A stretch of 64,000 bases of DNA from Chitinophaga hostae (GCF_018224885.1 NZ_JAGTXB010000012.1:1-64000), one strand, 5' to 3'. Shown: positions 43,842 to 53,597, counted from the first letter of the stretch. Numbers and translations are program-made. The notes: generated by a model from the sequence alone, not told the origin.

Positions 43842-44091
43842 TTCCCTGACCTTCCCGCGTATTTCCTCTTATCACTCCGCAGCACTTATACGCGGGCTAC
43901 GCTGCCACATCAATACCTGATTTCTCAGCACAACAATTATGATCTCCGTGACCGGAGCCCAGGCTGCTATTACCTGTAACGCAGGAAGAAGACTGGCTGC
44001 ATATCACTGTTCACGGACGTCTGCACAGCATCATCACTCATTAACAGCAGGTGCAGTAGTACAGCAGCACCTGTTGCTGAAAAGAACAGAT

Positions 44092-45381
44092 ATGGTACAT
44101 CGTATTATTGAATGGTCATTACGCAACCGGTTTATCGTATTGGTTATGTCGGCCGCATTATTTGCATGGGGGATCTTTGCGGTAAAGAAGAACCCCATTG
44201 ATGCCATTCCCGATCTGTCGGAAAACCAGGTGATTGTATTCACCGAATGGATGGGACGTGGTCCCCAGCTTATAGAAGACCAGGTGACATACCCGCTGGT
44301 CACCAATCTGCAAGGCCTTCCCCGTATTAAATATGTGCGCGGCGCTTCCATGTTCGGCATGAGCTTTATCTACGTCATTTTTAATGATGATGTAGATATA
44401 TACTGGGCACGGGAAAGGGTGTTGGAAAGACTCAGCACGGTTGCCAGAACATTACCCACGGGTGTAACGCCGCAGCTGGGGCCGGACGGCACTGGCGTAG
44501 GACATATTTTGTGGTACACCCTCGACGCACCCGGTATGGATTTGGGCGAGCAGCGCGCGCTGCAGGACTGGTATATAAAATTTGCCCTGCAAAATGTAGA
44601 AGGCGTAAGTGAGATAGCTTCCTTTGGCGGGTTTCAGAAACAATACCAGATTACCGTAGATCCTAACAAACTCCTGTATTACCGCTTGTCGGTGGCAGAA
44701 GTGATGAGCGCCATCCGTACCAATAACAATGAATCCGGTGGCCGCAAGTTTGAACTCAGCGATATCGGCTATATCATTAAAACCTCCGGTTACCTGAAGT
44801 CGGTGGCAGAAATAGAGAATATCCCCGTTAAAACCCAGAACAGTATTCCCATCCGCATAGCAGATGTAGCGGCGGTTCAAATGACCGGTGAAACCCGTCT
44901 CGGTATATTCGACCAGGATGGCCGCGGAGAAAGGGTGGGAGGTATTGTAGTGATGCGCTACGGAGAAAACGCCGATGCCGTGATCGATAAGGTAAAAGCC
45001 AAAATGAAAGAGGTGTCGAAAGGTTTCCCGGAGGGCGTAAAATTCGACATCGTTTACGACAGGGGGGCACTTATCAAAGAATCGGTGGATTCCATCCGGC
45101 ATACTCTGATAGAAGAAATGATCGTGGTATCTGTGGTGGTCATCATTTTCCTGTTCCACTGGCGCAGCGCGCTGAGTATCATTATACAGATCCCCATTAC
45201 GCTGGCGGCCAGCTTTATTCTGCTGAATGCCTTTGGCATTTCTTCCAATATTATGTCACTAACGGGCATTGCGCTGGCAATAGGCGTGATCGTGGACAAT
45301 GGCATCATCATGAGTGAAAATGCCTATAAACATCTTGCCGAGAGATACGCCTTGTGGGAAGCACAACAAAAAAGAAAGTAA
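44092..45381 (+). CDS. cusA: CusA/CzcA-type RND efflux pump, N-terminal part
   Basis: The ATG at 44092 (MVHRIIEWSLRNRFIVLVMS) is the canonical CusA start; the 51-codon extension upstream is not. It holds TM1, the periplasmic porter subdomains (AIPDLSENQVIVFTEWMGRG; GVGHILWYTLDA) and TM2-TM4, with the proton-relay Asp in AIGVIVDNGIIMSENAYKH. It ends at TAA (45379-45381) in the cytoplasmic TM4-TM5 loop after EAQQKRK. Normally this protein is one chain of about 1040 aa. The rest follows in the -1 frame, either as a second protein or through frameshifting at A6G (45368-45374). Confidence 0.85.
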   Translation: MVHRIIEWSLRNRFIVLVMSAALFAWGIFAVKKNPIDAIPDLSENQVIVFTEWMGRGPQLIEDQVTYPLVTNLQGLPRIKYVRGASMFGMSFIYVIFNDDVDIYWARERVLERLSTVARTLPTGVTPQLGPDGTGVGHILWYTLDAPGMDLGEQRALQDWYIKFALQNVEGVSEIASFGGFQKQYQITVDPNKLLYYRLSVAEVMSAIRTNNNESGGRKFELSDIGYIIKTSGYLKSVAEIENIPVKTQNSIPIRIADVAAVQMTGETRLGIFDQDGRGERVGGIVVMRYGENADAVIDKVKAKMKEVSKGFPEGVKFDIVYDRGALIKESVDSIRHTLIEEMIVVSVVVIIFLFHWRSALSIIIQIPITLAASFILLNAFGISSNIMSLTGIALAIGVIVDNGIIMSENAYKHLAERYALWEAQQKRK

Positions 45382-45383
45382 AT

Positions 45384-47318
45384 ATGAAATGGCTGAAAAA
45401 TATTTTTAAAAAACCAACGCAATGGATCAGCGAAGAAGAAAGGCTGAAGGTGATAGAACAATCCAGCAAACAGGTTTCCCGCGGGGTGTTCTTTGCCACC
45501 ATTATCATCATCACTTCTTTCCTGCCCGTTTTTATGCTCACCGGCCAGGAGGGAAAATTATTTCACCCGCTCGCCTATACGAAAACATTTATCATGATCG
45601 TAGATGCGTTACTGGTAATTACGCTGGCGCCGGTACTGATTTCCTTTTTTATGAAAGGAAAATTCCGGCCGGATCATGATAATCCTGTAAATCGTGTACT
45701 GGAGCGCATTTATGAGCCTATTATAAAAGGTGTGCTGAAGTGGCGTAAAACCACCATCGCCATCAACGTGATCGCATTGGTGATCACCATCCCTTTGCTG
45801 AAAAGCCTGGGCAGTGAATTTATGCCGCCGCTCGATGAACAAAGTATTTTGTTCATGCCTGTTACGCTCCCGGATATTTCCAATGCTGAAGCAAAACGTA
45901 TCCTGCAGGTGCAGGACAAGATCATCAAAAGCGTACCGGAAGTGGAAAAGGTATTGGGTAAAGCCGGCCGGGCCAGCACAGCTACAGATAATTCTCCCAT
46001 CAGCATGATTGAAACCATTATTATGCTGAAGCCAAAATCGAAGTGGCGGGAGGGAAAAACAAAGAAAGATATCATCAACGAACTGGATGCCAAATTACAG
46101 ATACCTGGTGTGGTAAATGGCTGGACACAGCCCATTATCAACCGTATCAATATGCTGGCAACGGGCATCCGCACCGATGTGGGGGTGAAGGTATACGGGC
46201 AGAGTCTCGACTCCATCGCTATCGTATCCGACCGGGTGAAGCGGGTGCTGGAAGGCACGCCGGGCATCGCGGATCTGTATGTAGAGCCGGTTACCGGCGG
46301 TAAATACCTCAGCATCGATGTACGCAGGGGCGACCTGGCCCGTTACGGGTTGAGCGTAGATGACGTAAATCAAACCGTGGAAACGGCATTGGGTGGCGCG
46401 CCTGTGGGCAATACCATCGAAGGGCGTCAGCGTTTTTCGATCAGTGTGCGGCTGGCACAGGACTACCGTAACAGTGTGGAACATATCCGGCGTATTCCGC
46501 TGATGTCGGCTGCGATGGGAGAGGTGCCCCTATCCGCAGTAGCAGATGTGAAATTTGAAGATGGCCCTCCGATGATTTCCTCGGAGAACGCCATGTTGCG
46601 CGGCGCAGTGCTGTTCAATGTGCGCGACCGTGACCTGGGCAGCACGGTGAAGGAAGCCATCAGCAAAATGAATGAAGCGAATGGGGTATTACCCGCAGGA
46701 TATTACCTGGAGTGGAGCGGGCAATATGAAAACCTGATCCGTGGCGAGCAAACGTTAAGATGGATTGCACCCATAGTACTCGTCATTATTTTCTTCTCCC
46801 TTTATTTCGCTTTTAACTCCATCAGGGAAGCTTTCCTCAGCCTGATCACCGTGCCGTTTGCACTGATCGGCGGCGCTTACATGATTTATTTCTGGGGCGT
46901 CAATCTATCGGTGGCAGTGGCGGTGGGCTTTATCGCATTGTTTGGTATAGCGGTGGAAACGGGTATTGTGATGGTGATTTACCTGAATGATGCAATGCAG
47001 CAGCTGGTAAAGGAAAAAGGAAATAGTGCGGACACCATCAGCCGGGAGGATCTGCGTGGTGCGGTAATTCATGGCGCTGCTAAAAGGCTGCGGCCCAAAC
47101 TGATGACAGTTTGTGTTTCGCTGTTCGGACTGGTGCCGGTGTTATGGGCAACCGGCGTAGGCACCGATGTAATGCAGCCGATTGTATTACCCATGATAGG
47201 TGGTGTGCTCACTTCCTCCACGCATATTTTGCTGGTAACACCACTGATCTTTTTAATGTCGAAAGAATACGAATTGCGTAAGTACGGAAAACTGGAAATT
47301 CATGAAGTACATCACTAA
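45384..47318 (+). CDS. cusA: CusA/CzcA-type RND efflux pump, C-terminal part
   Basis: Continues the pump from the TM4-TM5 loop: MKWLKNIFKKPTQWISEEER, TM5-TM6 (FATIIIITSFLPVFMLTGQE), then TM7 to TM12 and the second porter half (SEFMPPLDEQSILFMPVTLP; VYGQSLDSIAIVSDRVKRVL). The ATG at 45384 lies 2 bp after the stop of the N-terminal part, so reinitiation is possible. The -1 frame is also open upstream into the A-rich run. Together the parts total about 1073 aa, a normal CusA length, so nothing is missing. Overlaps the TolC-like gene by 17 bp. Confidence 0.85.
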   Translation: MKWLKNIFKKPTQWISEEERLKVIEQSSKQVSRGVFFATIIIITSFLPVFMLTGQEGKLFHPLAYTKTFIMIVDALLVITLAPVLISFFMKGKFRPDHDNPVNRVLERIYEPIIKGVLKWRKTTIAINVIALVITIPLLKSLGSEFMPPLDEQSILFMPVTLPDISNAEAKRILQVQDKIIKSVPEVEKVLGKAGRASTATDNSPISMIETIIMLKPKSKWREGKTKKDIINELDAKLQIPGVVNGWTQPIINRINMLATGIRTDVGVKVYGQSLDSIAIVSDRVKRVLEGTPGIADLYVEPVTGGKYLSIDVRRGDLARYGLSVDDVNQTVETALGGAPVGNTIEGRQRFSISVRLAQDYRNSVEHIRRIPLMSAAMGEVPLSAVADVKFEDGPPMISSENAMLRGAVLFNVRDRDLGSTVKEAISKMNEANGVLPAGYYLEWSGQYENLIRGEQTLRWIAPIVLVIIFFSLYFAFNSIREAFLSLITVPFALIGGAYMIYFWGVNLSVAVAVGFIALFGIAVETGIVMVIYLNDAMQQLVKEKGNSADTISREDLRGAVIHGAAKRLRPKLMTVCVSLFGLVPVLWATGVGTDVMQPIVLPMIGGVLTSSTHILLVTPLIFLMSKEYELRKYGKLEIHEVHH

Positions 47319-48555
47319 ATATATAGCGTGGATACTGCTGTGGGCGCCTGTTCAGCTGTTTGCGCAGCAAACGCCGGTGTTGCCATTGGATAGTATACTA
47401 CAACGGGTAGACAGGAATAATATATTGCTGCAATCCTACGCGCTCAAGGCCGATGCATTTAAATACAGCGCGGATGCGGCCACAGCATGGATGGCGCCTA
47501 TGGTGGGCGTGGGCACATTTATGACACCCTATCCAGGGCAAATGATTATGGACGACCGCGATAAAGGAAGTTTTATGCTGCAGATAGAACAGGATATTCC
47601 CAATCCTGCGAAACTGAATGCGAAAAAGCGTTTTATCGCTTCGCAGGGAAATGTGGAACGGGCCGGCAGGGATATTACCCTGAATGATTTCAAGGCGCAG
47701 GCCCGTCGCCTGTATTTCAACTGGCTGGTGGCAAAGAAGCGGATTGCGGTATTGCAGGAGAATGAAAAGATCATGATCACCATGAAAAAAATTGAAGAGG
47801 TACGATACCCTTACAATCAATCCCAGTTAAGTGGGGTGTTTAAAGCCAGCGCCAAAATTGAGGAAAACCAGAACATGATCCGTATGCAGGAAGGGGCTAT
47901 CGCCAAAGCCAGATCCTGGCTGAACAGCCTGATGAATGCACCCGGCAACCAGCTTTTTGATATTGACACTGCTTTCCGGCCGGTATTTGCACCTGCTGCT
48001 TCCTACGATACAGCTGCGCTGGCGCTGGCCCGGAAAGATGTATTTAAAATGAATGAAAGCATCCGGTCAATGCAGTTGGATATAGAAAGCATGAAGCGGG
48101 AAAAGAAGCCTGATTTCAGGGTACGTTTCGATCATATGTCGCCGCTGGGCGCCGGCATGCCAAAAGCTTTCAGCGCCATGGGCATGATCAGCATTCCCAT
48201 TGCGCCCTGGTCTTCCAGGATGTATAAATCAGGCATCAAAGCTATGCAGTACAATATACAGGCCATGGAAAAGGAGCGGTCGGCCATGTTACAGGAAACA
48301 CAGGGTATGCTGTATGGTATGCAATATGAAATACAGTCTATGCAGCAACGGATTACAGCAATGGAAGATAAAATTATTCCATCGCTGCGGCAAACGCTGG
48401 ATGCCAATTTCCTGAACTACCAGGAAAATAAACTGGCCTTGTCAGCTGTAATCGATTCCTGGGAAGCACTCACCATGATGCAGTCAAATGTACTGGATGA
48501 GCAACTAAAACTCTATGAAATGATAGCGGATTATGAGAAACAGTTATATCGTTAA
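47302..48555 (+). CDS. TolC-family outer-membrane efflux protein
   Basis: 417 aa with signal peptide (ILLWAPVQLFAQQ). Long helical, Ala/Gln/Met-rich segments occur in two halves typical of TolC (VLQENEKIMITMKKIEEVRY; VIDSWEALTMMQSNVLDEQL). The middle is unusually rich in Met (GAGMPKAFSAMGMISIPIAP; MEKERSAMLQETQGMLYGMQ), as in several copper-linked efflux proteins. Translationally linked to the RND gene and to the adaptor that follows (23-bp overlap). Forms the outer-membrane channel of the tripartite pump. Confidence 0.88.
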   Translation: MKYITKYIAWILLWAPVQLFAQQTPVLPLDSILQRVDRNNILLQSYALKADAFKYSADAATAWMAPMVGVGTFMTPYPGQMIMDDRDKGSFMLQIEQDIPNPAKLNAKKRFIASQGNVERAGRDITLNDFKAQARRLYFNWLVAKKRIAVLQENEKIMITMKKIEEVRYPYNQSQLSGVFKASAKIEENQNMIRMQEGAIAKARSWLNSLMNAPGNQLFDIDTAFRPVFAPAASYDTAALALARKDVFKMNESIRSMQLDIESMKREKKPDFRVRFDHMSPLGAGMPKAFSAMGMISIPIAPWSSRMYKSGIKAMQYNIQAMEKERSAMLQETQGMLYGMQYEIQSMQQRITAMEDKIIPSLRQTLDANFLNYQENKLALSAVIDSWEALTMMQSNVLDEQLKLYEMIADYEKQLYR

Positions 48556-49723
48556 AATCATTACCGGCGTATTCATCGCCGCAGTGGGGCTGGCGGCTTG
48601 TAAGACGAAGGGAGGCGTGGCCCCGCATAACAGTATGGAGCTGGTGGCCGACAGCAGCATCACCCATCTTACACAACCGGTAAATGCACAGGTGGTAGCT
48701 ACTATTCCGGTTATCTCCCCTGAAACCGGTTCCCGCATTTATTCAGCTGCGGCGAATGGCGTTATCACCTATGATACGCGTCAGCAAACGGCTGTTGCCA
48801 GCAGGGTAGGCGGGCGTATCGAGCGCCTCCTGATAAAATATAACTATCAACCGGTAAAAAAAGGGCAGCTGATCATGGAAATATATTCGCCGGATCTGGC
48901 GGCGGCACAGCGGGAGCTGATATATGTAGCGCAAAGCAGTAAGGAGCTGTTGGCCGGCGCCCGGCAACGTTTACAGTTGCTGGGAATGCAACCGGGGCAG
49001 ATCGACCAGGTTCTGAAAACAGGTAATATCCTGTACCGCATTCCTGTATACAGCAACAGCGATGGATATATACTGGAGAAGTCGGCTGCCGTGGCAACCG
49101 CTTCCGCAGCACCACCAGTGGCCACCTCCGCGGGGGATGGTATGAGCGGAATGGGAAGTGCAGCGGCGCCGGTAACAAGCGCCCCGGCTGCACCCGCTGC
49201 TACCCCCGTGTTACTGCGGGAAGGGCAGTATGTTACTGCGGGGCAACCCCTGTTCACCATTTACCAGGCCGATGCCCTCGTGGCCGTATTTTCTTTTCCC
49301 CCGCAACTGGCGGCTACCATCAGGAAAGGACAGCGGTTGTTGTTTTATCCTACGGAAGATAACACCGCTATGCAAACAGGTATCATTGGTTTGATAGAAC
49401 CGGTTTTTCGTAACGGTGAGAACTTTACGCTCGCGCGGATATATCTCAACAAGCATCATTTCCGGGCCGGTCAGTTGCTCACGGCCAGTATCCCGGTGAT
49501 GTATTCCAATGGATCCTGGCTGCCTAAGAAAGCGGTATGGCGCCTGGGCAATAAGGCCGTGGTGTTTAAAAAGGAAAAAGAGGTGTATGTGCCGCAGGTA
49601 GTACAAACAGGTGTGGAAGAAAAGGATATGATACAGGTAATAACGGATATCGCCGACTGGAAAGTGGCGTCTAATGCGGCCTACCTGGTAGATAGTGAAA
49701 GCTTTATTAAAACAAAACAATAG
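48533..49723 (+). CDS. RND periplasmic adaptor (CusB-like) lipoprotein, first copy
   Basis: 396 aa. The signal peptide ends in a lipobox (IAAVGLAACKTK). Barrel-sandwich hybrid halves are VGGRIERLLIKYNYQPVKKG and EGQYVTAGQPLFTIYQ, with a beta-barrel domain after (RKGQRLLFYP). An Ala/Pro/Gly/Met insertion separates the halves (DGMSGMGSAAAPVTSAPAAP) and may bind copper. Links the RND pump to the TolC-like channel. A second adaptor follows directly. Confidence 0.87.
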   Translation: MRNSYIVKIITGVFIAAVGLAACKTKGGVAPHNSMELVADSSITHLTQPVNAQVVATIPVISPETGSRIYSAAANGVITYDTRQQTAVASRVGGRIERLLIKYNYQPVKKGQLIMEIYSPDLAAAQRELIYVAQSSKELLAGARQRLQLLGMQPGQIDQVLKTGNILYRIPVYSNSDGYILEKSAAVATASAAPPVATSAGDGMSGMGSAAAPVTSAPAAPAATPVLLREGQYVTAGQPLFTIYQADALVAVFSFPPQLAATIRKGQRLLFYPTEDNTAMQTGIIGLIEPVFRNGENFTLARIYLNKHHFRAGQLLTASIPVMYSNGSWLPKKAVWRLGNKAVVFKKEKEVYVPQVVQTGVEEKDMIQVITDIADWKVASNAAYLVDSESFIKTKQ

Positions 49724-49727
49724 CCAT

Positions 49728-50948
49728 ATGGAACGCAAAAAGTTTATAAAAGCCATTGCAGTTGTTTCACTGCTGCCGGCAGTATTCCTGGCAGCCTGTA
49801 AAGAAACCGGTAAAAAGAAAACGGTAGTCGCCGCGAAACAAACATATACCTGTCCGATGCATCCGCAGATCATACAGGATAAACCAGGTACCTGTCCTAT
49901 ATGTGGAATGGACCTGGTGCAGTTCGACAAAAACAATAAAGAAACATCGCTTACCCTGGGGGAAAGCCAGGTGGCCCTGGCTAATATTACCACACTGGTA
50001 GTGGGAGCAGGCGCACTGTCGAACTTTAAGCAATTGAACGGGCGATTGGTAACAGATCCGCAACACACTACCATCATTTCAAGTCGCGTGGCCGGCCGCA
50101 TCGAAGTACTGTTTGTAAAGGAAACCGGTGTGAAAGTGAGCAAAGGGCAGGCGCTGTATAAAATTTATTCCGAACAACTGGCTGCGTTGCAGCAGGAATA
50201 CCTGCTGTCGGCCGCCCAGGTAAAGCAATTCCCCGATGACGCCCGCTTTCAGCAAATTGAAAAAGCCGCGCGTCAGAAGCTATTGTTATACGATCAGTCA
50301 CCTGCACAAATCAGCCAGTTACTACAGTCGCAGCAGGTAAATCCCTATGTTACCTATCCCGCTACGGAGAGCGGTATGGTGGCCGGGTTATCCGTGTCCG
50401 AAGGTCAGTACATCGCTGAGGGGGGCGCCGTCATGAACGTGGAAGCTTATCAGCAGCTATGGGTGGAAGCAGATGTTTACCCTGCGGAGGCCGCCGCTGT
50501 TAAGGTAGGCGAGTCTGTGAAGGTGATAGTGGCAGGCTGGGAAAATGAACCACAAACCATGACCGTGCAATTCATCAGTCCTGCTTTGCAGAATGGGAGT
50601 CAGCTGTTACAGATACGCGGAACGGTACCCAATCCCGGTAATCGCTGGCAGCCCGGATTACAGGCCAATATCCTGTTGCCCCTACAAAGTAAAGGCGATG
50701 TATTGCGTTTGCCTGCCGACGCGGTTATCCGCGATGGGAAAGGTGCACACGTTTGGGTGGAGCGCAGCAAAGGAAAATTTGAGCCGCGTATGGTGCAAAC
50801 AGGAATGGAGAGTTTCGACGCGGTGGAAATCACAAAGGGGTTAACAGCAGGAGATACCGTGGTTGTTTCAGGTGCTTATTTATTGTATTCCGAATACCTG
50901 TTGAAAAAGGGCTCAGACCCGATGGCGGGGATGGCGATGCCGCATTAA
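49728..50948 (+). CDS. RND periplasmic adaptor with N-terminal heavy-metal-binding domain, second copy
   Basis: From the ATG at 49728 (MERKKFIKAIAVVSLLPAVF) with lipobox LAAC. Next is a compact metal site YTCPMHPQIIQDKPGTCPIC then GMDL, the HMBD/YHS-like motif (CPMHP, CPICGM) seen in CusB, CopA and DUF3347 partners. The adaptor core follows (SSRVAGRIEVLFVKETGVKV; PATESGMVAGLSVSEGQYIA). Two adaptors in one operon suggest a heteromeric collar, or alternative adaptors for copper and silver loading. Confidence 0.88.
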   Translation: MERKKFIKAIAVVSLLPAVFLAACKETGKKKTVVAAKQTYTCPMHPQIIQDKPGTCPICGMDLVQFDKNNKETSLTLGESQVALANITTLVVGAGALSNFKQLNGRLVTDPQHTTIISSRVAGRIEVLFVKETGVKVSKGQALYKIYSEQLAALQQEYLLSAAQVKQFPDDARFQQIEKAARQKLLLYDQSPAQISQLLQSQQVNPYVTYPATESGMVAGLSVSEGQYIAEGGAVMNVEAYQQLWVEADVYPAEAAAVKVGESVKVIVAGWENEPQTMTVQFISPALQNGSQLLQIRGTVPNPGNRWQPGLQANILLPLQSKGDVLRLPADAVIRDGKGAHVWVERSKGKFEPRMVQTGMESFDAVEITKGLTAGDTVVVSGAYLLYSEYLLKKGSDPMAGMAMPH

Positions 50949-50977
50949 TTTCTTTTTATAAAAATAAAATCAAAAAC

Positions 50978-52018
50978 ATGACAACGTTATTAAAAGCCGT
51001 ATTGCCTGTGCTGGCAGTTATTTTTCTTACCGCATGCGGTAGTGGTAATGCAGACAAAAGCCATCCTCCCCACGAATCCGACAGCAGTGCCACGGCTGCT
51101 CCTGTGGCAGCCGGCGTACATCTTCGTGATGACAAGCTGAATGCCGTATACCCGCATTATGTGCAGTTAACCACCGCATTAACGAATGGAGATATGGCGG
51201 CCGCTAAAATCGCCGCCAGTGCTATTGCCGCCGGAGCGGGTGAAATTACAGGCGGTGCGGCGCTGGGAGCTGCTGCCGCCAATATTATGGCAGCAACAGA
51301 TATCGACGCCCAAAGAACCCTGTATGCAGGATTAAGTACCGCGTTTATTGCACTGGTTAAACAATCCGGTTTGAGCAGTGGCGCTTTGTATGTTGACTTT
51401 TGCCCGATGGCAATGCATGATAAAGGAGCATCCTGGTTGAGTGCCGGCAAGGAAATTAAGAATCCGTATTTCGGTGAAAAAATGATGACCTGTGGCGATG
51501 TAAAGGAAACCATTCTTCCTGCAACCGCTGCCGCCGGTACAGGCAGTGTAAAACCACAGTTTACCAACGTGGATGCAAAAGTAGCGGCTTCATTAAAGGC
51601 AGTGGTAGCGCAATATTTACAGATTAAAAATGGTTTGGCGGAAGATAATTCAGCAGGGGCCGCCAACGGTGGAAAAGCCATGGCTGCGGCTATGGAGAAA
51701 GCGGATAAAACAGCGATGACACCGGAACAACAACAGCTTTACAAGGAAAATGAAGATGACCTGAAAGAACATGCGGAGCATATAGGGAAAAATGAAGGCA
51801 ATATCGAACATCAGCGGGAGCACTTTGCACAAATGAGCGAAGATGTATATGCCCTGGTGAAAGCCTTTGGCGGTGGTCAAACCCTGTATCATGATTATTG
51901 CCCGATGTATAACGACAATAAAGGCGCACGCTGGATAAGTGAAACCGAGGTGGTGAAGAATCCTTATTTCGGCAGCAAAATGGCCACCTGTGGGTCTGTA
52001 AAAGAAGTGATGCAGTAA
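50978..52018 (+). CDS. DUF3347-like lipoprotein with two CPM repeats
   Basis: 346 aa. Lipobox FLTACGSG. Two similar halves end in LYVDFCPMAMHDKGASWLSA plus KNPYFGEKMMTCG, and LYHDYCPMYNDNKGARWISE plus KNPYFGSKMATCG. The CPM and MxTCG pairs are conserved in both halves and look like metal ligands. DUF3347 proteins accompany Cus-type efflux genes in Bacteroidetes. The duplication within one chain is clear from the sequence. Likely a periplasmic copper-binding protein feeding the pump. Confidence 0.8.
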   Translation: MTTLLKAVLPVLAVIFLTACGSGNADKSHPPHESDSSATAAPVAAGVHLRDDKLNAVYPHYVQLTTALTNGDMAAAKIAASAIAAGAGEITGGAALGAAAANIMAATDIDAQRTLYAGLSTAFIALVKQSGLSSGALYVDFCPMAMHDKGASWLSAGKEIKNPYFGEKMMTCGDVKETILPATAAAGTGSVKPQFTNVDAKVAASLKAVVAQYLQIKNGLAEDNSAGAANGGKAMAAAMEKADKTAMTPEQQQLYKENEDDLKEHAEHIGKNEGNIEHQREHFAQMSEDVYALVKAFGGGQTLYHDYCPMYNDNKGARWISETEVVKNPYFGSKMATCGSVKEVMQ

Positions 52019-52082
52019 CCGTTTTTCTGTGCCTTTCCGCACCCTTGGTGCGGGAGGGCTTTTATCTTGATAATGATGTTTT

Positions 52083-52535
52083 ATGCGAACCATCCGGATT
52101 ATGGCAGTGGCGGCATTGGCCATGTTTGTAGGGATACAATTTATTCAACCGGTAAAGAATCGAAGCAGCCAAATGGATACTGCGAATGATATCTCCCGGC
52201 TATATCCCATACCTGCTGGTATACAGGATATATTGCAGCGGGCATGTTATGACTGCCACAGTAACACTACCCGGTATCCCTGGTATGCACATATTCAGCC
52301 CGCAGGCTGGTGGATGGCCTCACATGTAAAAACGGGAAAGGAGGCGTTGAACTTCAGCGAGTACGGCCGCTATTCCCTGAAAAGAAGACGGAATAAGTTG
52401 GAAAGAATGAAAGAAGAGATATTGGAAGACAGGATGCCGCTTGGTTCCTATACCATGATACACACGGATGCCAGGCTGACGGCGGAAGAAAAGGCGCTGC
52501 TGGTAAACTGGATGGCAGAGGCGGGGGAAAAGTGA
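52083..52535 (+). CDS. Haem-binding domain protein (cytochrome-like), 150 aa
   Basis: N-terminal hydrophobic anchor (MAVAALAMFVGIQFIQ). The haem-attachment motif C55-Y-D-C58-H59 is followed by SNTTRYPWYAHIQPAGWWMA, then a Lys-rich helix and PLGSYTMIHTDARLTAEEKA. The CxxCH plus YPWY..QP pattern is that of the small Bacteroidetes haem-binding domain family. Last gene of the copper cluster; it may take part in redox handling of copper, which is an inference. Confidence 0.85.
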   Translation: MRTIRIMAVAALAMFVGIQFIQPVKNRSSQMDTANDISRLYPIPAGIQDILQRACYDCHSNTTRYPWYAHIQPAGWWMASHVKTGKEALNFSEYGRYSLKRRRNKLERMKEEILEDRMPLGSYTMIHTDARLTAEEKALLVNWMAEAGEK

Positions 52536-52537
52536 AT

Positions 52538-52571
52538 CAGCGGCGGGATCACAACACTGATCCCGCCGCTG
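52538..52571. terminator. Strong hairpin at the end of the copper operon
   Basis: CAGCGGCGGGATCA/TGATCCCGCCGCTG 14-bp stem with a 6-base loop. No T run follows directly. The following 160 bp to 52733 are AT-rich and hold no gene. Confidence 0.7.
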
Positions 52572-52733
52572 GGCCTGCCATCACGCATAAATTTTCACAT
52601 TTCTTTTGCAATTCCATTAATTTTTTCTTTTTAATTTGTTGCCCGTTCAAAATACCATTACCTGTATTACTACTGTATAGAAAAGTAAATAGCTATTATT
52701 TCATCAAGAATATAATTATTATTTATTAATCTT

Positions 52734-53591
52734 ATGTTAGCAATGTCAGCCAGTTATCAAGGACGGATGAAGTTAAATCCGCATGCTCTTCTCAGTGTTG
52801 TTTTCTTAATTTTTTTATTCACTAACACATCGGCGACCCGTGCAGAAGGGCGTGCTGCGCCTCCTTTTACAGCCCGGCTTATAAACATCGAGGCCGCTGC
52901 CAATACTACATTTACTTACAATACACAGTTGCATAACACTGCGCCGATGGCGCGCATTTATCAGCTATCGGCCAGCATACCTCCCGGGTGGAACCTCTCT
53001 TTTAAGGTAGAGGGAGTGCAGGTAACATCTCTCAATATCGATTCAGGAAAAACCCAGGATATTACGGTGGAGATTAATCCTGCTGTTGAAGTAAAGCCAG
53101 GGAAATATACTATTCCCGTGCTCGCCATGACCGGGACAGACTCTCTGAAACTACAGCTGGAGGCTGTTGTAAAAGGTACCTACAGCGTCATACTCACTAC
53201 CCCAACCGGGCGGTTGAGTGATGATCTGACTGAAGGAAAACGGAAAGAAATTCAACTGCTGGTGAAAAACACCGGCACCATTACACTCGATAACCTCGAC
53301 CTCTCCGGTCAAACGCCGCCGCAATGGGAAGCTTCTTTTGTGCCTTCCACCATCACCCGTCTGGAACCGGGTAAGGACGCCGCAGTTACGGCCACACTGC
53401 ATGTCCCGGATAAAACCATTGCGGGCGACTATGTAACTACCTTTTCCGTAAAAAACAATAGTACTTCTTCCAACGCAGCCTTTCGCATGACCGTTAAAAC
53501 ATCGGTGCTCACCGGCTGGATGGGAGTATTGGTGATACTATTGGCATTGGGCACTGTTTATTATCTTATCCGTAAATATGGCAGGAGATAG
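52734..53591 (+). CDS. NEW3-domain membrane-anchored protein, ABC operon
   Basis: 285 aa. Signal peptide (LLSVVFLIFLFTNTSATRAE). Two tandem beta-sandwich NEW3-like units carry LSASIPPGWNLSFKVEGVQV and LSGQTPPQWEASFVPSTITR, the usual 'P.GW...F.P' turns. A single C-terminal helix (GWMGVLVILLALGTVYYLIR) with a basic tail anchors it from the periplasm. It lies 6 bp ahead of the ABC ATPase. Such proteins sit with ABC-2 exporters as periplasmic partners; substrate unknown. Confidence 0.8.
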   Translation: MLAMSASYQGRMKLNPHALLSVVFLIFLFTNTSATRAEGRAAPPFTARLINIEAAANTTFTYNTQLHNTAPMARIYQLSASIPPGWNLSFKVEGVQVTSLNIDSGKTQDITVEINPAVEVKPGKYTIPVLAMTGTDSLKLQLEAVVKGTYSVILTTPTGRLSDDLTEGKRKEIQLLVKNTGTITLDNLDLSGQTPPQWEASFVPSTITRLEPGKDAAVTATLHVPDKTIAGDYVTTFSVKNNSTSSNAAFRMTVKTSVLTGWMGVLVILLALGTVYYLIRKYGRR

Positions 53592-53597
53592 TACGTT

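Noticed and set aside
43939..44091. 51-codon N-terminal extension of the RND pump
   Set aside because: His/Cys-rich and unlike any pump; the canonical MVHRIIEWSLRN start lies at 44092.
44452..45159. 235-codon antisense frame inside the RND gene
   Set aside because: Composition is the complement of the pump sequence and no family is recognisable.
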